A DNA stretch of 64,000 bases from CAVQNQ01 sp964427655 (GTDB lineage Bacteria; Acidobacteriota; Terriglobia; Bryobacterales; Bryobacteraceae). This document shows positions 7,959 to 15,826 of the stretch, one piece after another. The notes beneath the pieces were generated by a model. That model did not search any database and had not been told where the DNA came from. It worked only from the letters and a program-made list of their open reading frames with translations. Location of the stretch: positions 1 through 64,000 of the forward strand of contig CAYRWE010000001.1 in NCBI GenBank assembly GCA_964427655.1. Reading direction: 5' to 3'. Both the position numbers and the translations under genes were made by a program. Each line of letters opens with the position of its first letter. Within the stretch, counting starts at the first letter, position 1.

Positions 7959-9167
7959 ATGGAGCAGGTGTGGTTTGTCGCGGCCCTCTGGCTGCTGCTG
8001 GCGCTAGTCGCGGTTCTCATAGCCAACTGGCTGAAGGTCTCCACCGCGCTTTCCGAAATTGTGGTGGGCACCGTCGCGCAACTGGCGATCGGCGCCTGGG
8101 CGGGCAGTGAAGCGCTGGGCGCGAAGGTCCCGTGGATCACTTTTCTGGCGGGCACCGGAGCTATCGTGCTCACCTTCCTTGCCGGCGCCGAACTGGACCC
8201 CGATGTATTCCGCGCCAAATGGAAAGAGTCTACGGCGGTGGGGCTGGTGGGCTTCTTCTGCCCGTTTCTCGGAGCCACCCTGGTGGCCCACTACATCGTC
8301 GGATGGCCCTGGCGCCCTAGCTGGCTGGCCGGAGTGGCGCTCTCGACGACCTCCGTGGCGGTGGTCTACGCGGTCATGCTGGAGCTGGGTTTCAATCGGA
8401 CCATTTATGGCAAGACCATCCTGGCCGCCTGTTTCATCAACGACCTCGGGACGGTCCTGGCGCTGGGCTTGATCTTCTCCCCGTTCACATTGAAGACCTT
8501 GGCCTTCGTGGTCTTCAGCCTGGTGATGTTTGCGATCCTGCCTTTCATTACCCGCTGGCTTTTCGAACGCTACGGAGGCCGGGTCTCCGAATTCGAGACC
8601 AAGTACCTGCTGCTTATGCTCTTCGGAATGGGCGGCGTAGCGGTGTGGTCGGGCAGCGAGGCCGTGCTGCCCGCCTACATCATCGGCATGGTGCTGGCGG
8701 GCACGGTGGGCAAGGACCACCTGCTGATCCGCCGTCTGCGCACGCTGACCTTCGGCCTGCTGACGCCGTTCTATTTCATTCGCGCCGGGAGCTTCGTTTC
8801 GGTGCCCGTTCTGATGGCCGCCCCAATGATTTTTGTGGCGTTCTTCTTCGCCAAGATGCTCTCGAAGCTGGCCGGCCTGCTACCTACAGTGCGCGCTTTT
8901 GGACACCGGGGCCACGACGGGATCTACTACGCGTTGATGATGTCCACGGGCCTCACATTCGGGACCATTTCCGCGCTGTTCGGATTGAACCACGGGATCA
9001 TCGATCAGCGCCAGTATTCGCACCTGGTGGCCACCGTGATCGCCAGCGCGGTGATCCCGACGGCGATCGCTAACGCGCGGTTCCTGCCGCGGCACCTGCT
9101 GCCCGGGAAAGAGCGCGAGTTGAAGGAATCTTCCTATGGAGAACCGGTGGGAGATCTGGAATCGTAA
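7959..9167 (+). CDS. CPA2-family cation/proton antiporter (KefB/NapA-like)
   Basis: A 402-residue polytopic membrane protein with about 12-13 hydrophobic segments. The family motif FLAGAELDPDVFR is at residues 70-82. The ion-binding motif reads FINDLGTVLALG near residue 160, with Asn-Asp where NapA-type exchangers have Asp-Asp or Asn-Asp. It ends in a short hydrophilic tail without a TrkA-N (RCK) domain, so any regulation must come from other proteins. GAAGGAGAG precedes the ATG. The PII-like genes at 9255 and 9967 and the GTPase at 10316 follow on the same strand. It likely exchanges Na+ or K+ for H+. Confidence 0.85.
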   Translation: MEQVWFVAALWLLLALVAVLIANWLKVSTALSEIVVGTVAQLAIGAWAGSEALGAKVPWITFLAGTGAIVLTFLAGAELDPDVFRAKWKESTAVGLVGFFCPFLGATLVAHYIVGWPWRPSWLAGVALSTTSVAVVYAVMLELGFNRTIYGKTILAACFINDLGTVLALGLIFSPFTLKTLAFVVFSLVMFAILPFITRWLFERYGGRVSEFETKYLLLMLFGMGGVAVWSGSEAVLPAYIIGMVLAGTVGKDHLLIRRLRTLTFGLLTPFYFIRAGSFVSVPVLMAAPMIFVAFFFAKMLSKLAGLLPTVRAFGHRGHDGIYYALMMSTGLTFGTISALFGLNHGIIDQRQYSHLVATVIASAVIPTAIANARFLPRHLLPGKERELKESSYGEPVGDLES

Positions 9168-9254
9168 GGCGCGCAGTATGCTGAAACAAGATCGCTCTCC
9201 GGCGGGGCGCCCGCCGGGCGCCGAGCGGTTGGCCACTGGCCGGGAGGAGGCGGA

Positions 9255-9989
9255 ATGCTGACGAAAGGCCCCGCGAAGAAGGTCACGATCTACATCAACG
9301 AAGAGTCCCAGCACCATATGATGGCGCTGCACGATTCGATCATGAACTTTCTCATGCACAAGGGAATCGGCGGTGCCACGGCCACGCGCGCCTACTCCGG
9401 ATTCGGCTCGCACCAGATGCTGCACACGCTTCAGGCGGATGTCGTGACGCCGCACCTGCCCATGCGCATCGAGTTCGTGGAATCCGCCGGGAAGGTGGAG
9501 GAGGTCCTGCCGAGCCTGTACGAAATGGTCACCGACGGCCTGATCGAAGTGCAGGATACGCAGGTGGTCAAGAACGCACGGAAGATGCCCAGGCCGGAAC
9601 CCCGGCTTCCGCACAAGCGGCAGGAGGGACCCGCCAAGCTGCTGCGGGTGTTCATCGGCGAGGCGGACAAGTGGCACGGCGCGCCGCTTTACGACGCCAT
9701 CGTGCAGAAGCTCCGCATGATGGAGATCGCCGGCGCGACGGTGATCCGCGGCATTCTGGGATACGGCGCCAAGGGGCATCAGCACAAGCAGAGTTTCTTC
9801 CACGTTTCCGGCGATATGCCGATCATCGTGTCGGTTATCGACACGCCCGAGAAGATCGCCGCGGCCGCCGAGGCGATCGAGGGCATGGTGGAAGACGGCC
9901 TGATCGTGGTTTCCGACGCGGGCATCGTGCGGCTGGTGCGAGCTCAACCGGTAGAGGAGGCTTCCGATGCAAGCGGCCGAACCCGCTGA
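9255..9989 (+). CDS. Tandem DUF190 (PII-like) protein
   Basis: A 244-residue protein made of two copies of DUF190. Copy one (about residues 8-105) has KVTIYINEESQHH, IGGATATRAYSGFG and YEMVTDGLIEV. Copy two (about 128-235) has LRVFIGEADKWHGAPLYDAI, IAGATVIRGILGYG and VEDGLIVV. DUF190 proteins have the PII-like ferredoxin fold and usually form trimers that bind a small ligand, often a nucleotide, next to transporters. A fused dimer would give a three-unit ring with two different site types. The gene sits 87 bases after the antiporter, with GGGAGGAGG before its ATG, and overlaps the next DUF190 gene by 23 bases. Confidence 0.85.
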   Translation: MLTKGPAKKVTIYINEESQHHMMALHDSIMNFLMHKGIGGATATRAYSGFGSHQMLHTLQADVVTPHLPMRIEFVESAGKVEEVLPSLYEMVTDGLIEVQDTQVVKNARKMPRPEPRLPHKRQEGPAKLLRVFIGEADKWHGAPLYDAIVQKLRMMEIAGATVIRGILGYGAKGHQHKQSFFHVSGDMPIIVSVIDTPEKIAAAAEAIEGMVEDGLIVVSDAGIVRLVRAQPVEEASDASGRTR

Positions 9990-10323
9990 GATCCTGCGCA
10001 TTCACATCTCCGAATCGGACCGCCAAGGGGGCAAGCCGCTGTATGAGGCGATCGTTGCGAAGTGCCGCGAATTGAAGATCGCCGGCGCGACGGTGATTCG
10101 CGGCCTGGAGGGATACGGCGAAACCGCCGAGATGCATACATCCCACCTGGTGCACAGCGACCGGCCCATCATCATCACCGTGGTGGATACGGCCGCGCAG
10201 ATCGCGCGTCTCATTCCCGCGGTGGCGGAGATGATGGATACGGGCCTGATGGCCACTTCCGCCGCGCAGATGATCCGCATTCAGAAGACCGCCGCCGTGC
10301 CGCCCGAGGGGACGGGTGCTTGA
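9967..10323 (+). CDS. DUF190 (PII-like) protein, single domain
   Basis: A 118-residue protein. LRIHISESDRQGGKPLYEAI, IAGATVIRGLEGYG, the PIIITVVDTAAQI strand and a final MMDTGLM helix cover the whole DUF190 fold. It is closer to the second half of the upstream protein than to the first. Its start overlaps the upstream gene by 23 bases, with AGAGGAGG before the ATG, and its end overlaps the GTPase gene by 8 bases. A mixed complex with the tandem protein is plausible but not shown. Confidence 0.85.
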   Translation: MQAAEPAEILRIHISESDRQGGKPLYEAIVAKCRELKIAGATVIRGLEGYGETAEMHTSHLVHSDRPIIITVVDTAAQIARLIPAVAEMMDTGLMATSAAQMIRIQKTAAVPPEGTGA

Positions 10324-11947
10324 GGAGAATGCCGCGGAACGGCTGGTGGCGGAAATCTGCCGGCGCCACCACATCTCCGCGCTCGACGACTTCATGGCAA
10401 GCTGCCGCGGCTTCGCCCGGGAGGAGATCCTCAATGTGGCCATCTTCGGGCGCTTCAAGGCCGGCAAAAGCAGCTTTCTGAATCACCTGCTGGGCCGGCC
10501 GCTCCTGCCGGTGGGCGCCATTCCGGTCACCGCCGTGGTTACGGAGATGGAATACGGTCCGCGCGACCAGGCGGAAGTGGTCTTTCGGGACGGGCACGCC
10601 GAAGCGGTTCCGCCCGGCGATATCGCGGGCTTCATCTCGGAAGCCGGGAACCCCGGCAATCTCAAGCAGGTTGCGCGGGTGCGCGTGGAGCTCGGCGCCA
10701 TGGAGCGCTACCGCGGTATTCGCTTCGTGGACACGCCGGGCCTCGAGAGCGTTCTGGAACATAACACCGAGGCCTCGCTCGACTGGCTGCCCAACGTGGG
10801 CCTGGCACTGGTGGCGGTGGGCGTGGACCCGCCGCTTTCGCAACACGACGTCGAATTGATTCGCACGCTGGGCCGCTATACGCCCAACATCTCGCTCCTG
10901 CTGACCAAGATCGATCTGCTGGAAGATGGCGAGCGGCAACAGGTGGAAGACTTCGTGCGCCGGCAACTGGCGCGCTCCGGGGAACGCGAGATCGCCGTGT
11001 TTCCGTACTCCATCCGGCCGGGCTTCGAGCATCTGCGCGCGCGCCTGGATGGCGAACTGCTCTCCGGGGTACGCGCGGATGCCGGCGGGCATCGCGAGGC
11101 CATTCTGCGCCACAAGCTGGATTCGCTGGCGGGTGAATGTTCCGCCTATCTGAACCTGGCCCTGAAAGCCGCCGAGAGCGACGAATCCGAACGCGAGCGG
11201 CTGCTTGAGGGCGTCCTCGGGGAGAAGGCATATCTGGAGGAGACGCGCCAGACGTTGCGCCTCATGGCGCGCCACGCCGCGGGAGCGTCGCGCACGGTAT
11301 TCGAGCGCCTCCTCGAGAGCGACGAGCTGTCCGTGCGCCGGCGCCTGGTCGAGGCGCTGGATGCGGAATTTCCCGCCTGGAGCCGCAGCCTGAGCGTAGC
11401 GACGGAGCGCTTCGACGGCTGGCTGGGCGACGCCATGGCCCGCGAGATGGCCGGCCTGTCGCGCGCCCACCGCGGGGAATTTCTCGAGCCCATCGGGCGT
11501 GTGGGCCGGCAATTATCACAGGCGCTGCAAGACTTCCGAAACCGGCTCTCGGAGCGGGCTCTGTGCGCCCTGGGCGTGCCGCTCCGAACCAGCGAAACGG
11601 AGCTGCACCTGGCGGAGCCGCAATCGCCCGACGCGCGCGTCGGCAAAATCTTCGACCGCGGTTGGGAGCTGTTGTCGTTTCTCCTGCCGATGTGGGCCAT
11701 CCGGGGGATCGTGAAACGGCATTTCACGCGCAAGGTGGCGGACGCGGTTTTCATGAACCTCTCGCGGCTGGCCTCGCAATGGGCGGACGCGGTCGGCGGC
11801 GCCATCTCGGTACTGGAAAGAGAAGCCGTGCGCCGCGTGGATGGCCTGGTGGCGACCATCGAGACGCTGATCGCTTCGGCCGCGCGGGAGACGCCGCGGA
11901 TTCGCGCCGATTTGCAGAGGCTCGAAGAACTGGCGCGGCGAATGTGA
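10316..11947 (+). CDS. Dynamin-family GTPase
   Basis: A 543-residue protein starting from GTG. The GTPase domain fills residues 40-235 with G1 GRFKAGKSSF, the switch Thr region IPVTAVVTEM, G3 DTPG and G4 TKID. The remaining 300 residues are mostly helical. They include a hydrophobic stretch near residues 445-465 (GWELLSFLLPMWAIRGIVKR) suited to membrane insertion and long amphipathic helices, as in bacterial dynamin-like proteins that bind and remodel membranes. It is the last gene of the antiporter/DUF190 operon, starting 8 bases before the previous stop. A role in membrane repair or in organising the antiporter is inference. Confidence 0.82.
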   Translation: MLEENAAERLVAEICRRHHISALDDFMASCRGFAREEILNVAIFGRFKAGKSSFLNHLLGRPLLPVGAIPVTAVVTEMEYGPRDQAEVVFRDGHAEAVPPGDIAGFISEAGNPGNLKQVARVRVELGAMERYRGIRFVDTPGLESVLEHNTEASLDWLPNVGLALVAVGVDPPLSQHDVELIRTLGRYTPNISLLLTKIDLLEDGERQQVEDFVRRQLARSGEREIAVFPYSIRPGFEHLRARLDGELLSGVRADAGGHREAILRHKLDSLAGECSAYLNLALKAAESDESERERLLEGVLGEKAYLEETRQTLRLMARHAAGASRTVFERLLESDELSVRRRLVEALDAEFPAWSRSLSVATERFDGWLGDAMAREMAGLSRAHRGEFLEPIGRVGRQLSQALQDFRNRLSERALCALGVPLRTSETELHLAEPQSPDARVGKIFDRGWELLSFLLPMWAIRGIVKRHFTRKVADAVFMNLSRLASQWADAVGGAISVLEREAVRRVDGLVATIETLIASAARETPRIRADLQRLEELARRM

Positions 11948-12334
11948 TCAGGCGCGGGCGATATCTGTGTGTCTGAAATCCTCGCCAGTGAAAAGCAGCG
12001 GCATTCCAGTCACCGCTGCGACTGCATATGACATACAGTCCCCGAAATTCAAGGCGGCGGCATGCCGCCCGCGTCCGAAACGGATGAACGCGGTGGTGGC
12101 GGCGTCCAGGTGCTCCTCGTTAAACGGTATAACCTCGGCTTCGAGGCGACGCAGAAAAGCGAAGAGGATCGGGCGGGCATCCTGGCCGAGCCGCGCGGTC
12201 AACACCATGGCGGTTTCGAGGAGAGTGGGAACGCCCACCACCACCGCTTCGGCAGTCTCGACTTTATCGATCAGGCATTCGTACCCCGGTTCGCGCAAGT
12301 GGATTGCCACGATCGCGGAACTATCCAAAACCAT
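11948..12334 (-). CDS. vapC: VapC-type PIN-domain toxin
   Basis: A 128-residue PIN-domain ribonuclease. MVLDSSAIVAIHLREPGY carries the first catalytic Asp, TLLETAMVL the conserved Glu, and NFGDCMSYAVA the third acidic residue. The C-terminal LLFTGEDFRHTDI is typical of VapC. These toxins usually cut initiator tRNA or rRNA. The ATG at 12334 lies one base after the TGA of the VapB-like gene, so the pair is coupled. Its stop directly abuts the convergent GTPase gene. Confidence 0.85.
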   Translation of the reverse strand: MVLDSSAIVAIHLREPGYECLIDKVETAEAVVVGVPTLLETAMVLTARLGQDARPILFAFLRRLEAEVIPFNEEHLDAATTAFIRFGRGRHAAALNFGDCMSYAVAAVTGMPLLFTGEDFRHTDIARA

Positions 12335-12335
12335 T

Positions 12336-12608
12336 TCAGTAGCCTTCCGGGCCATAGCCAAGAATCTGGTCTTCATCTTCCCGGCTCATGGTCCGCCCTA
12401 ACTCGCCCGCCGGCATGAGGGGCCACACATTCCGCTCCAGATACTCCCGCAGGCTCTTACGTCCGCCCTGCCTACCGGCCCTAGCCTGGAGCCGGGCCCG
12501 GCGTTCCATCAGTGCCCGCCGGATGGCCTCCGTTTTGGTTTCATGAGCCAAATTCGCCACTTCACCCACCAGCTTTTCGACGTCCAAATTCTTGATGTTC
12601 ATTGCCAT
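12336..12608 (-). CDS. vapB: VapB-type antitoxin
   Basis: A 90-residue protein starting MAMNIKNLDVEKLVGEVANL followed by AHETKTEAIRRALMERR. This matches the VapB / PSK transcription factor family, a ribbon-helix-helix N-terminus that binds its own promoter. The C-terminal part (LREYLERNVWPL to the end) should wrap around the toxin. AGGAAG precedes the ATG at 12608; an ATG two codons later is equally possible. It is placed directly before vapC, as expected. Confidence 0.8.
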   Translation of the reverse strand: MAMNIKNLDVEKLVGEVANLAHETKTEAIRRALMERRARLQARAGRQGGRKSLREYLERNVWPLMPAGELGRTMSREDEDQILGYGPEGY

Positions 12609-12839
12609 GGGTATAAAGCTTCCTATCTTCAACCATTATACCAAGCCGCTGCTATTCTAGCCGACCGAGCCGCGCGGCGATTCCCACACTCGTTTCCTCG
12701 CTTATCCAGCAACGCTCTTCGCGCAACCCCATAGCTTTGCCACAATGAAAAGCCGCTTAGACCGTCTGCCGGGTCGGAGGCTTGACAGCTCGCGGTTCCG
12801 GTTGGGCTGCTTTCCCGGTCGCGCGAAAGCGTGTCTTTA

Positions 12840-13985
12840 TCAGCGCGGCGCGCCGTCTTGGCCGGCCGGTTTCCAGAAGCGGGAAGCGGGCACGAACACG
12901 ATCAGCACCGCGAACCACGCCGCCGCCACCAGCGCCACGAAGGTCCGCGGCGGAGAGGTCAGCCGCTTGAGCCAGAGACCTTCCGGCATCCAGACGTCCG
13001 CCAGGCTCAACCCGTACAGCGCCGCCTGTCCCGCCAGTGCGGGCGTGCGCCAGGGCGCGGGCAGCCAGAAGGCCGCCAGAGCCATGCCGATGAGCAGATA
13101 GGGCAGCAGCAGGCGGCCGAACTTGTGCGAGAGGAAATGCGGCAGCATGCGGTTGGCGGAAAGGGAAAACAGCGCCGGATAATCGCGCATGATCTGAAAT
13201 ACGCCGGCCTGCGTGCGGACCTTTCGCAAGAACTCCGAGGGCAGCGACGCCGGCGTGTCGAAGGCCTGGGCGCCATCCTCCAGAACGATGCGGTATCCCT
13301 GGAAAAAGGCCGCCAGCGGAAGGAAGACATCGTCCAGCAGCGTGTCGGGCGGCATGGGCCGGGCCAGCTCGCGGCGCATGGCGTAGATGCAGCCGGTGGC
13401 GCCCAGCACCGAATCCACGCGGCTGAGGTTCTTGCGGATCCACTTCTCGTAGCGCCAATACAGTCCCACGTTGCTCTCTTCGAGCGTCGCGCCGTCGCGA
13501 ATCATCAGCTCGCCGCTGGCCACCCCCACCGACGGATCGCCGAAACAGGCCACCAGGCGCGACAGACTGTCCGGCGCCAGCGGCTGGCGCACGTCCGTAA
13601 AGAGCAGGATCTCGCCGCGCGCTTTGTCCATGCCCGCATTCAGCGCCATGGCCTTGCCGGCCCGCGGGATGCTCACCAGACGGACGCCGCGCGGCTCGAA
13701 TTCGCGCACGATCTCGTCGGTGCCGTCGTCGGAGCCGTCGGATACCACCACCACTTCGAGCAGGTCGCGGGGATAGTCCAGGTTCAGGATGGATTCCAGC
13801 TTGGCGCGAATGGCGCGCTCGCCATTGCGGACGGCCATCAGCACGGTGACGGTGCGCGGCTCGAAGCGATGCCGGATGGGCCGCGCGCGCCAGCGCGCCA
13901 GGAGAGCCAGGAGCAAAGGGTAGCCGAAAAGAATGTAGAGCAGGCCAGCGGCGCAGAGCGTGAACAGCACGACCGCGGCGGCCAT
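12840..13985 (-). CDS. Membrane-anchored family 2 glycosyltransferase
   Basis: A 381-residue protein. One N-terminal membrane helix (VVLFTLCAAGLLYILFGYPL) is followed by a GT-A domain with TVLMAVRNGERAI, VVSDGSDDGTDEI, the acidic LLFTDVRQPLA (in the DxD position), the acceptor-site EDGAQAFDTPA and a QAGVFQIMRDY motif near QxxRW. Three or four C-terminal helices follow. The layout is that of processive or polyprenol-linked GT2 enzymes that build polysaccharide. A 49-codon gene ends three bases upstream, suggesting coupling. A longer open frame on the same strand is only a shadow. Confidence 0.85.
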   Translation of the reverse strand: MAAAVVLFTLCAAGLLYILFGYPLLLALLARWRARPIRHRFEPRTVTVLMAVRNGERAIRAKLESILNLDYPRDLLEVVVVSDGSDDGTDEIVREFEPRGVRLVSIPRAGKAMALNAGMDKARGEILLFTDVRQPLAPDSLSRLVACFGDPSVGVASGELMIRDGATLEESNVGLYWRYEKWIRKNLSRVDSVLGATGCIYAMRRELARPMPPDTLLDDVFLPLAAFFQGYRIVLEDGAQAFDTPASLPSEFLRKVRTQAGVFQIMRDYPALFSLSANRMLPHFLSHKFGRLLLPYLLIGMALAAFWLPAPWRTPALAGQAALYGLSLADVWMPEGLWLKRLTSPPRTFVALVAAAWFAVLIVFVPASRFWKPAGQDGAPR

Positions 13986-13988
13986 GGC

Positions 13989-14138
13989 CTAGGCCCATCC
14001 CCGCAGAGAATAGTAGGCGATCTCGCAGGCTCCCGCGGCTTCATCCGGAAGGGCCGGCCTGCGCCCGAGCACCCTCGCGGCGCGAAACAGCCCGATGGAT
14101 GCACACAGCCAGGCGGCCATCCTCCGGAGAAAAGTCAT
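13989..14138 (-). CDS. Putative 49-residue protein coupled to the GT2 gene
   Basis: The frame reads MTFLRRMAAWLCASIGLFRA, then ARVLGRRPALPDEAAGACEI and AYYSLRGWA. GATGGAGG sits just before the first ATG, and CGGAGG before a second in-frame ATG at Met7. The stop TAG is three bases before the GT2 ATG at 13985, the spacing of coupled genes. One amphipathic or membrane helix is predicted. No family is recognised. Confidence 0.4.
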   Translation of the reverse strand: MTFLRRMAAWLCASIGLFRAARVLGRRPALPDEAAGACEIAYYSLRGWA

Positions 14139-14314
14139 CCTCCATCATATATGCGCGCACCGCATAACGCTGCATTTTCCAACGGATATCACCTGCAAAC
14201 GCGCCGCGCCGGCTTCAGGTAGCTGCGGCCGGGAACGCGCTGGACCCGGTCCCGGCTGGCGCGGACGGCACCCGCCGATTTTTCCAGGCCTCCGGCGTGA
14301 GAAAATCGGATCTA

Positions 14315-15793
14315 ATGAGTTTTACGCCCGTAATTATCCAGGGCGGCATGGGGGTGGGTGTTTCCAACTGGAAGCTGGCGCGGGCGGTTGCCCGGCTGGG
14401 CCAGTTGGGAGTCGTCTCCGGCACGGCTTTGGACGAGGTATTCGCCCGGCGTCTCCAGAATGGCGACCCCGGCGGCCACATGCGGCGGGGGCTGGATCGC
14501 TTCCCCTTCCCGGAGATGGCCGAGCGCATCTGGAAGCGGTACTTTGTCAAGGGCGGAAGACCGGCCGACAAGCCCTACCGCACGCTGCCCAAGCACACGG
14601 TGGAAGGTCCCGCGGAACGGCGGGAACTGTGCATCGCCGCGAACTTCGTGGAGGTGGCCCTGGCCCGCGAAGGCCACGACACCGCGGTGGGCATCAACTA
14701 TCTGGAAAAGGTGCAGCTTCCGCACCTGGCTTCTCTATACGGCGCGCTGCTGGCGGGAGTAAGCCACGTCTTGATGGGCGCGGGCATTCCCCTCCAGATT
14801 CCCGGCGTTCTCGATCGTTTGGCCGCCCATGAGCCCGCGGTCTATGCCCTGCAAGTGACCGGCACGGAGAAGAGCCACGGAGCCTCCGCGAGTTTCGTGC
14901 CGCGGGACTACATGGAACGGGATCTGGAGCCGCTCGGCCGGCCGCGGTTTCTGGCCATTATCGCCTCCAACACCCTGGCCATCACCATGCTCAAGAAGGC
15001 CAACGGGCGGGTGGATGGCTTTGTGATCGAGGGTCCCACGGCGGGCGGCCACAACGCCCCTCCGCGCGGGGCCCGGCAGCTCAACGAGGCCGGCGAGCCG
15101 GTTTACGGCGAACGCGACACGGTCGATCTGGAGAAGCTCCGCGTACTGGGTACGCCCTTCTGGCTGGCGGGGGGCTATGGCAGTCCGGAAAAGCTGCGCG
15201 AGGCTCTGGCGGCCGGAGCGGCAGGCATCCAGGTGGGGACCGCTTTCGCGCTGTGCGAGGAATCGGCGCTGCGGGAAGACTACAAGCAGACTATTCTCCA
15301 GTGCATCATTTCCGGGAAGGCCAGCGTGTTCACCGACCCGCTGGCTTCACCCACCTCCTTCCCGTTCAAGACCGTGCCGCTCGAAGGCACGGTCGCGGAT
15401 CCGGAAGTCTACGCCGCCCGGAAGCGCGTGTGCGATCTCGGTTACCTGCGGGAGGCGTACGGCCTGCCGGACGGCAAACTGGGATATCGCTGCGCCGCCG
15501 AGCCCGAAGCGGCTTACCTGGCCAAGGGCGGCCTGCAGGACCGCACAACAGGACGGAAGTGCCTGTGCAGCGCCCTGCTGGCCAACATCGGACTGGAGCA
15601 GGTACGGAACGGCGCCTACCGTGAGCCGGGTCTGGTCACCTGTGGAAACTCTCTGCCCGAACTGGCGCGCTTTCTGCCCAACGGCGCGTCTTCCTATACC
15701 GCCGCGGATGTCATCGGCACCTTGCTCGGGGATGCCCCGGGGGGTGGAAGCGATACCCCGCACTCCGCCGGGCTGCCCGGCAACGTTGCGTAA
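14315..15793 (+). CDS. Nitronate monooxygenase-like flavoprotein (PfaD/2-nitropropane dioxygenase family)
   Basis: A 492-residue TIM-barrel FMN enzyme. VIIQGGMGVGVSNWKLARAV is the family's N-terminal FMN loop. VDGFVIEGPTAGGHNAP carries the substrate/flavin-site GGH. LAGGYGSPEKLREALAAGAA and GIQVGTAFALCEES are the phosphate-binding strands. At nearly 500 residues it is longer than simple nitronate monooxygenases (about 350) and has an extra C-terminal region with several cysteines, a size nearer PfaD-like enoyl reductases. The ATG at 14315 was chosen; a GTG six codons earlier is possible. The substrate cannot be told. Confidence 0.82.
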   Translation: MSFTPVIIQGGMGVGVSNWKLARAVARLGQLGVVSGTALDEVFARRLQNGDPGGHMRRGLDRFPFPEMAERIWKRYFVKGGRPADKPYRTLPKHTVEGPAERRELCIAANFVEVALAREGHDTAVGINYLEKVQLPHLASLYGALLAGVSHVLMGAGIPLQIPGVLDRLAAHEPAVYALQVTGTEKSHGASASFVPRDYMERDLEPLGRPRFLAIIASNTLAITMLKKANGRVDGFVIEGPTAGGHNAPPRGARQLNEAGEPVYGERDTVDLEKLRVLGTPFWLAGGYGSPEKLREALAAGAAGIQVGTAFALCEESALREDYKQTILQCIISGKASVFTDPLASPTSFPFKTVPLEGTVADPEVYAARKRVCDLGYLREAYGLPDGKLGYRCAAEPEAAYLAKGGLQDRTTGRKCLCSALLANIGLEQVRNGAYREPGLVTCGNSLPELARFLPNGASSYTAADVIGTLLGDAPGGGSDTPHSAGLPGNVA

Positions 15794-15826
15794 GACGAAT
15801 CTGCCAGCAAGGGCGGGCCGCTCGCG

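Noticed and set aside
12757..13998. A 413-codon minus-strand frame overlapping the GT2 gene
   Set aside because: Same strand but a different frame; Arg/His/Gly-rich, whereas the 12840-13985 frame has membrane helices and GT2 motifs.
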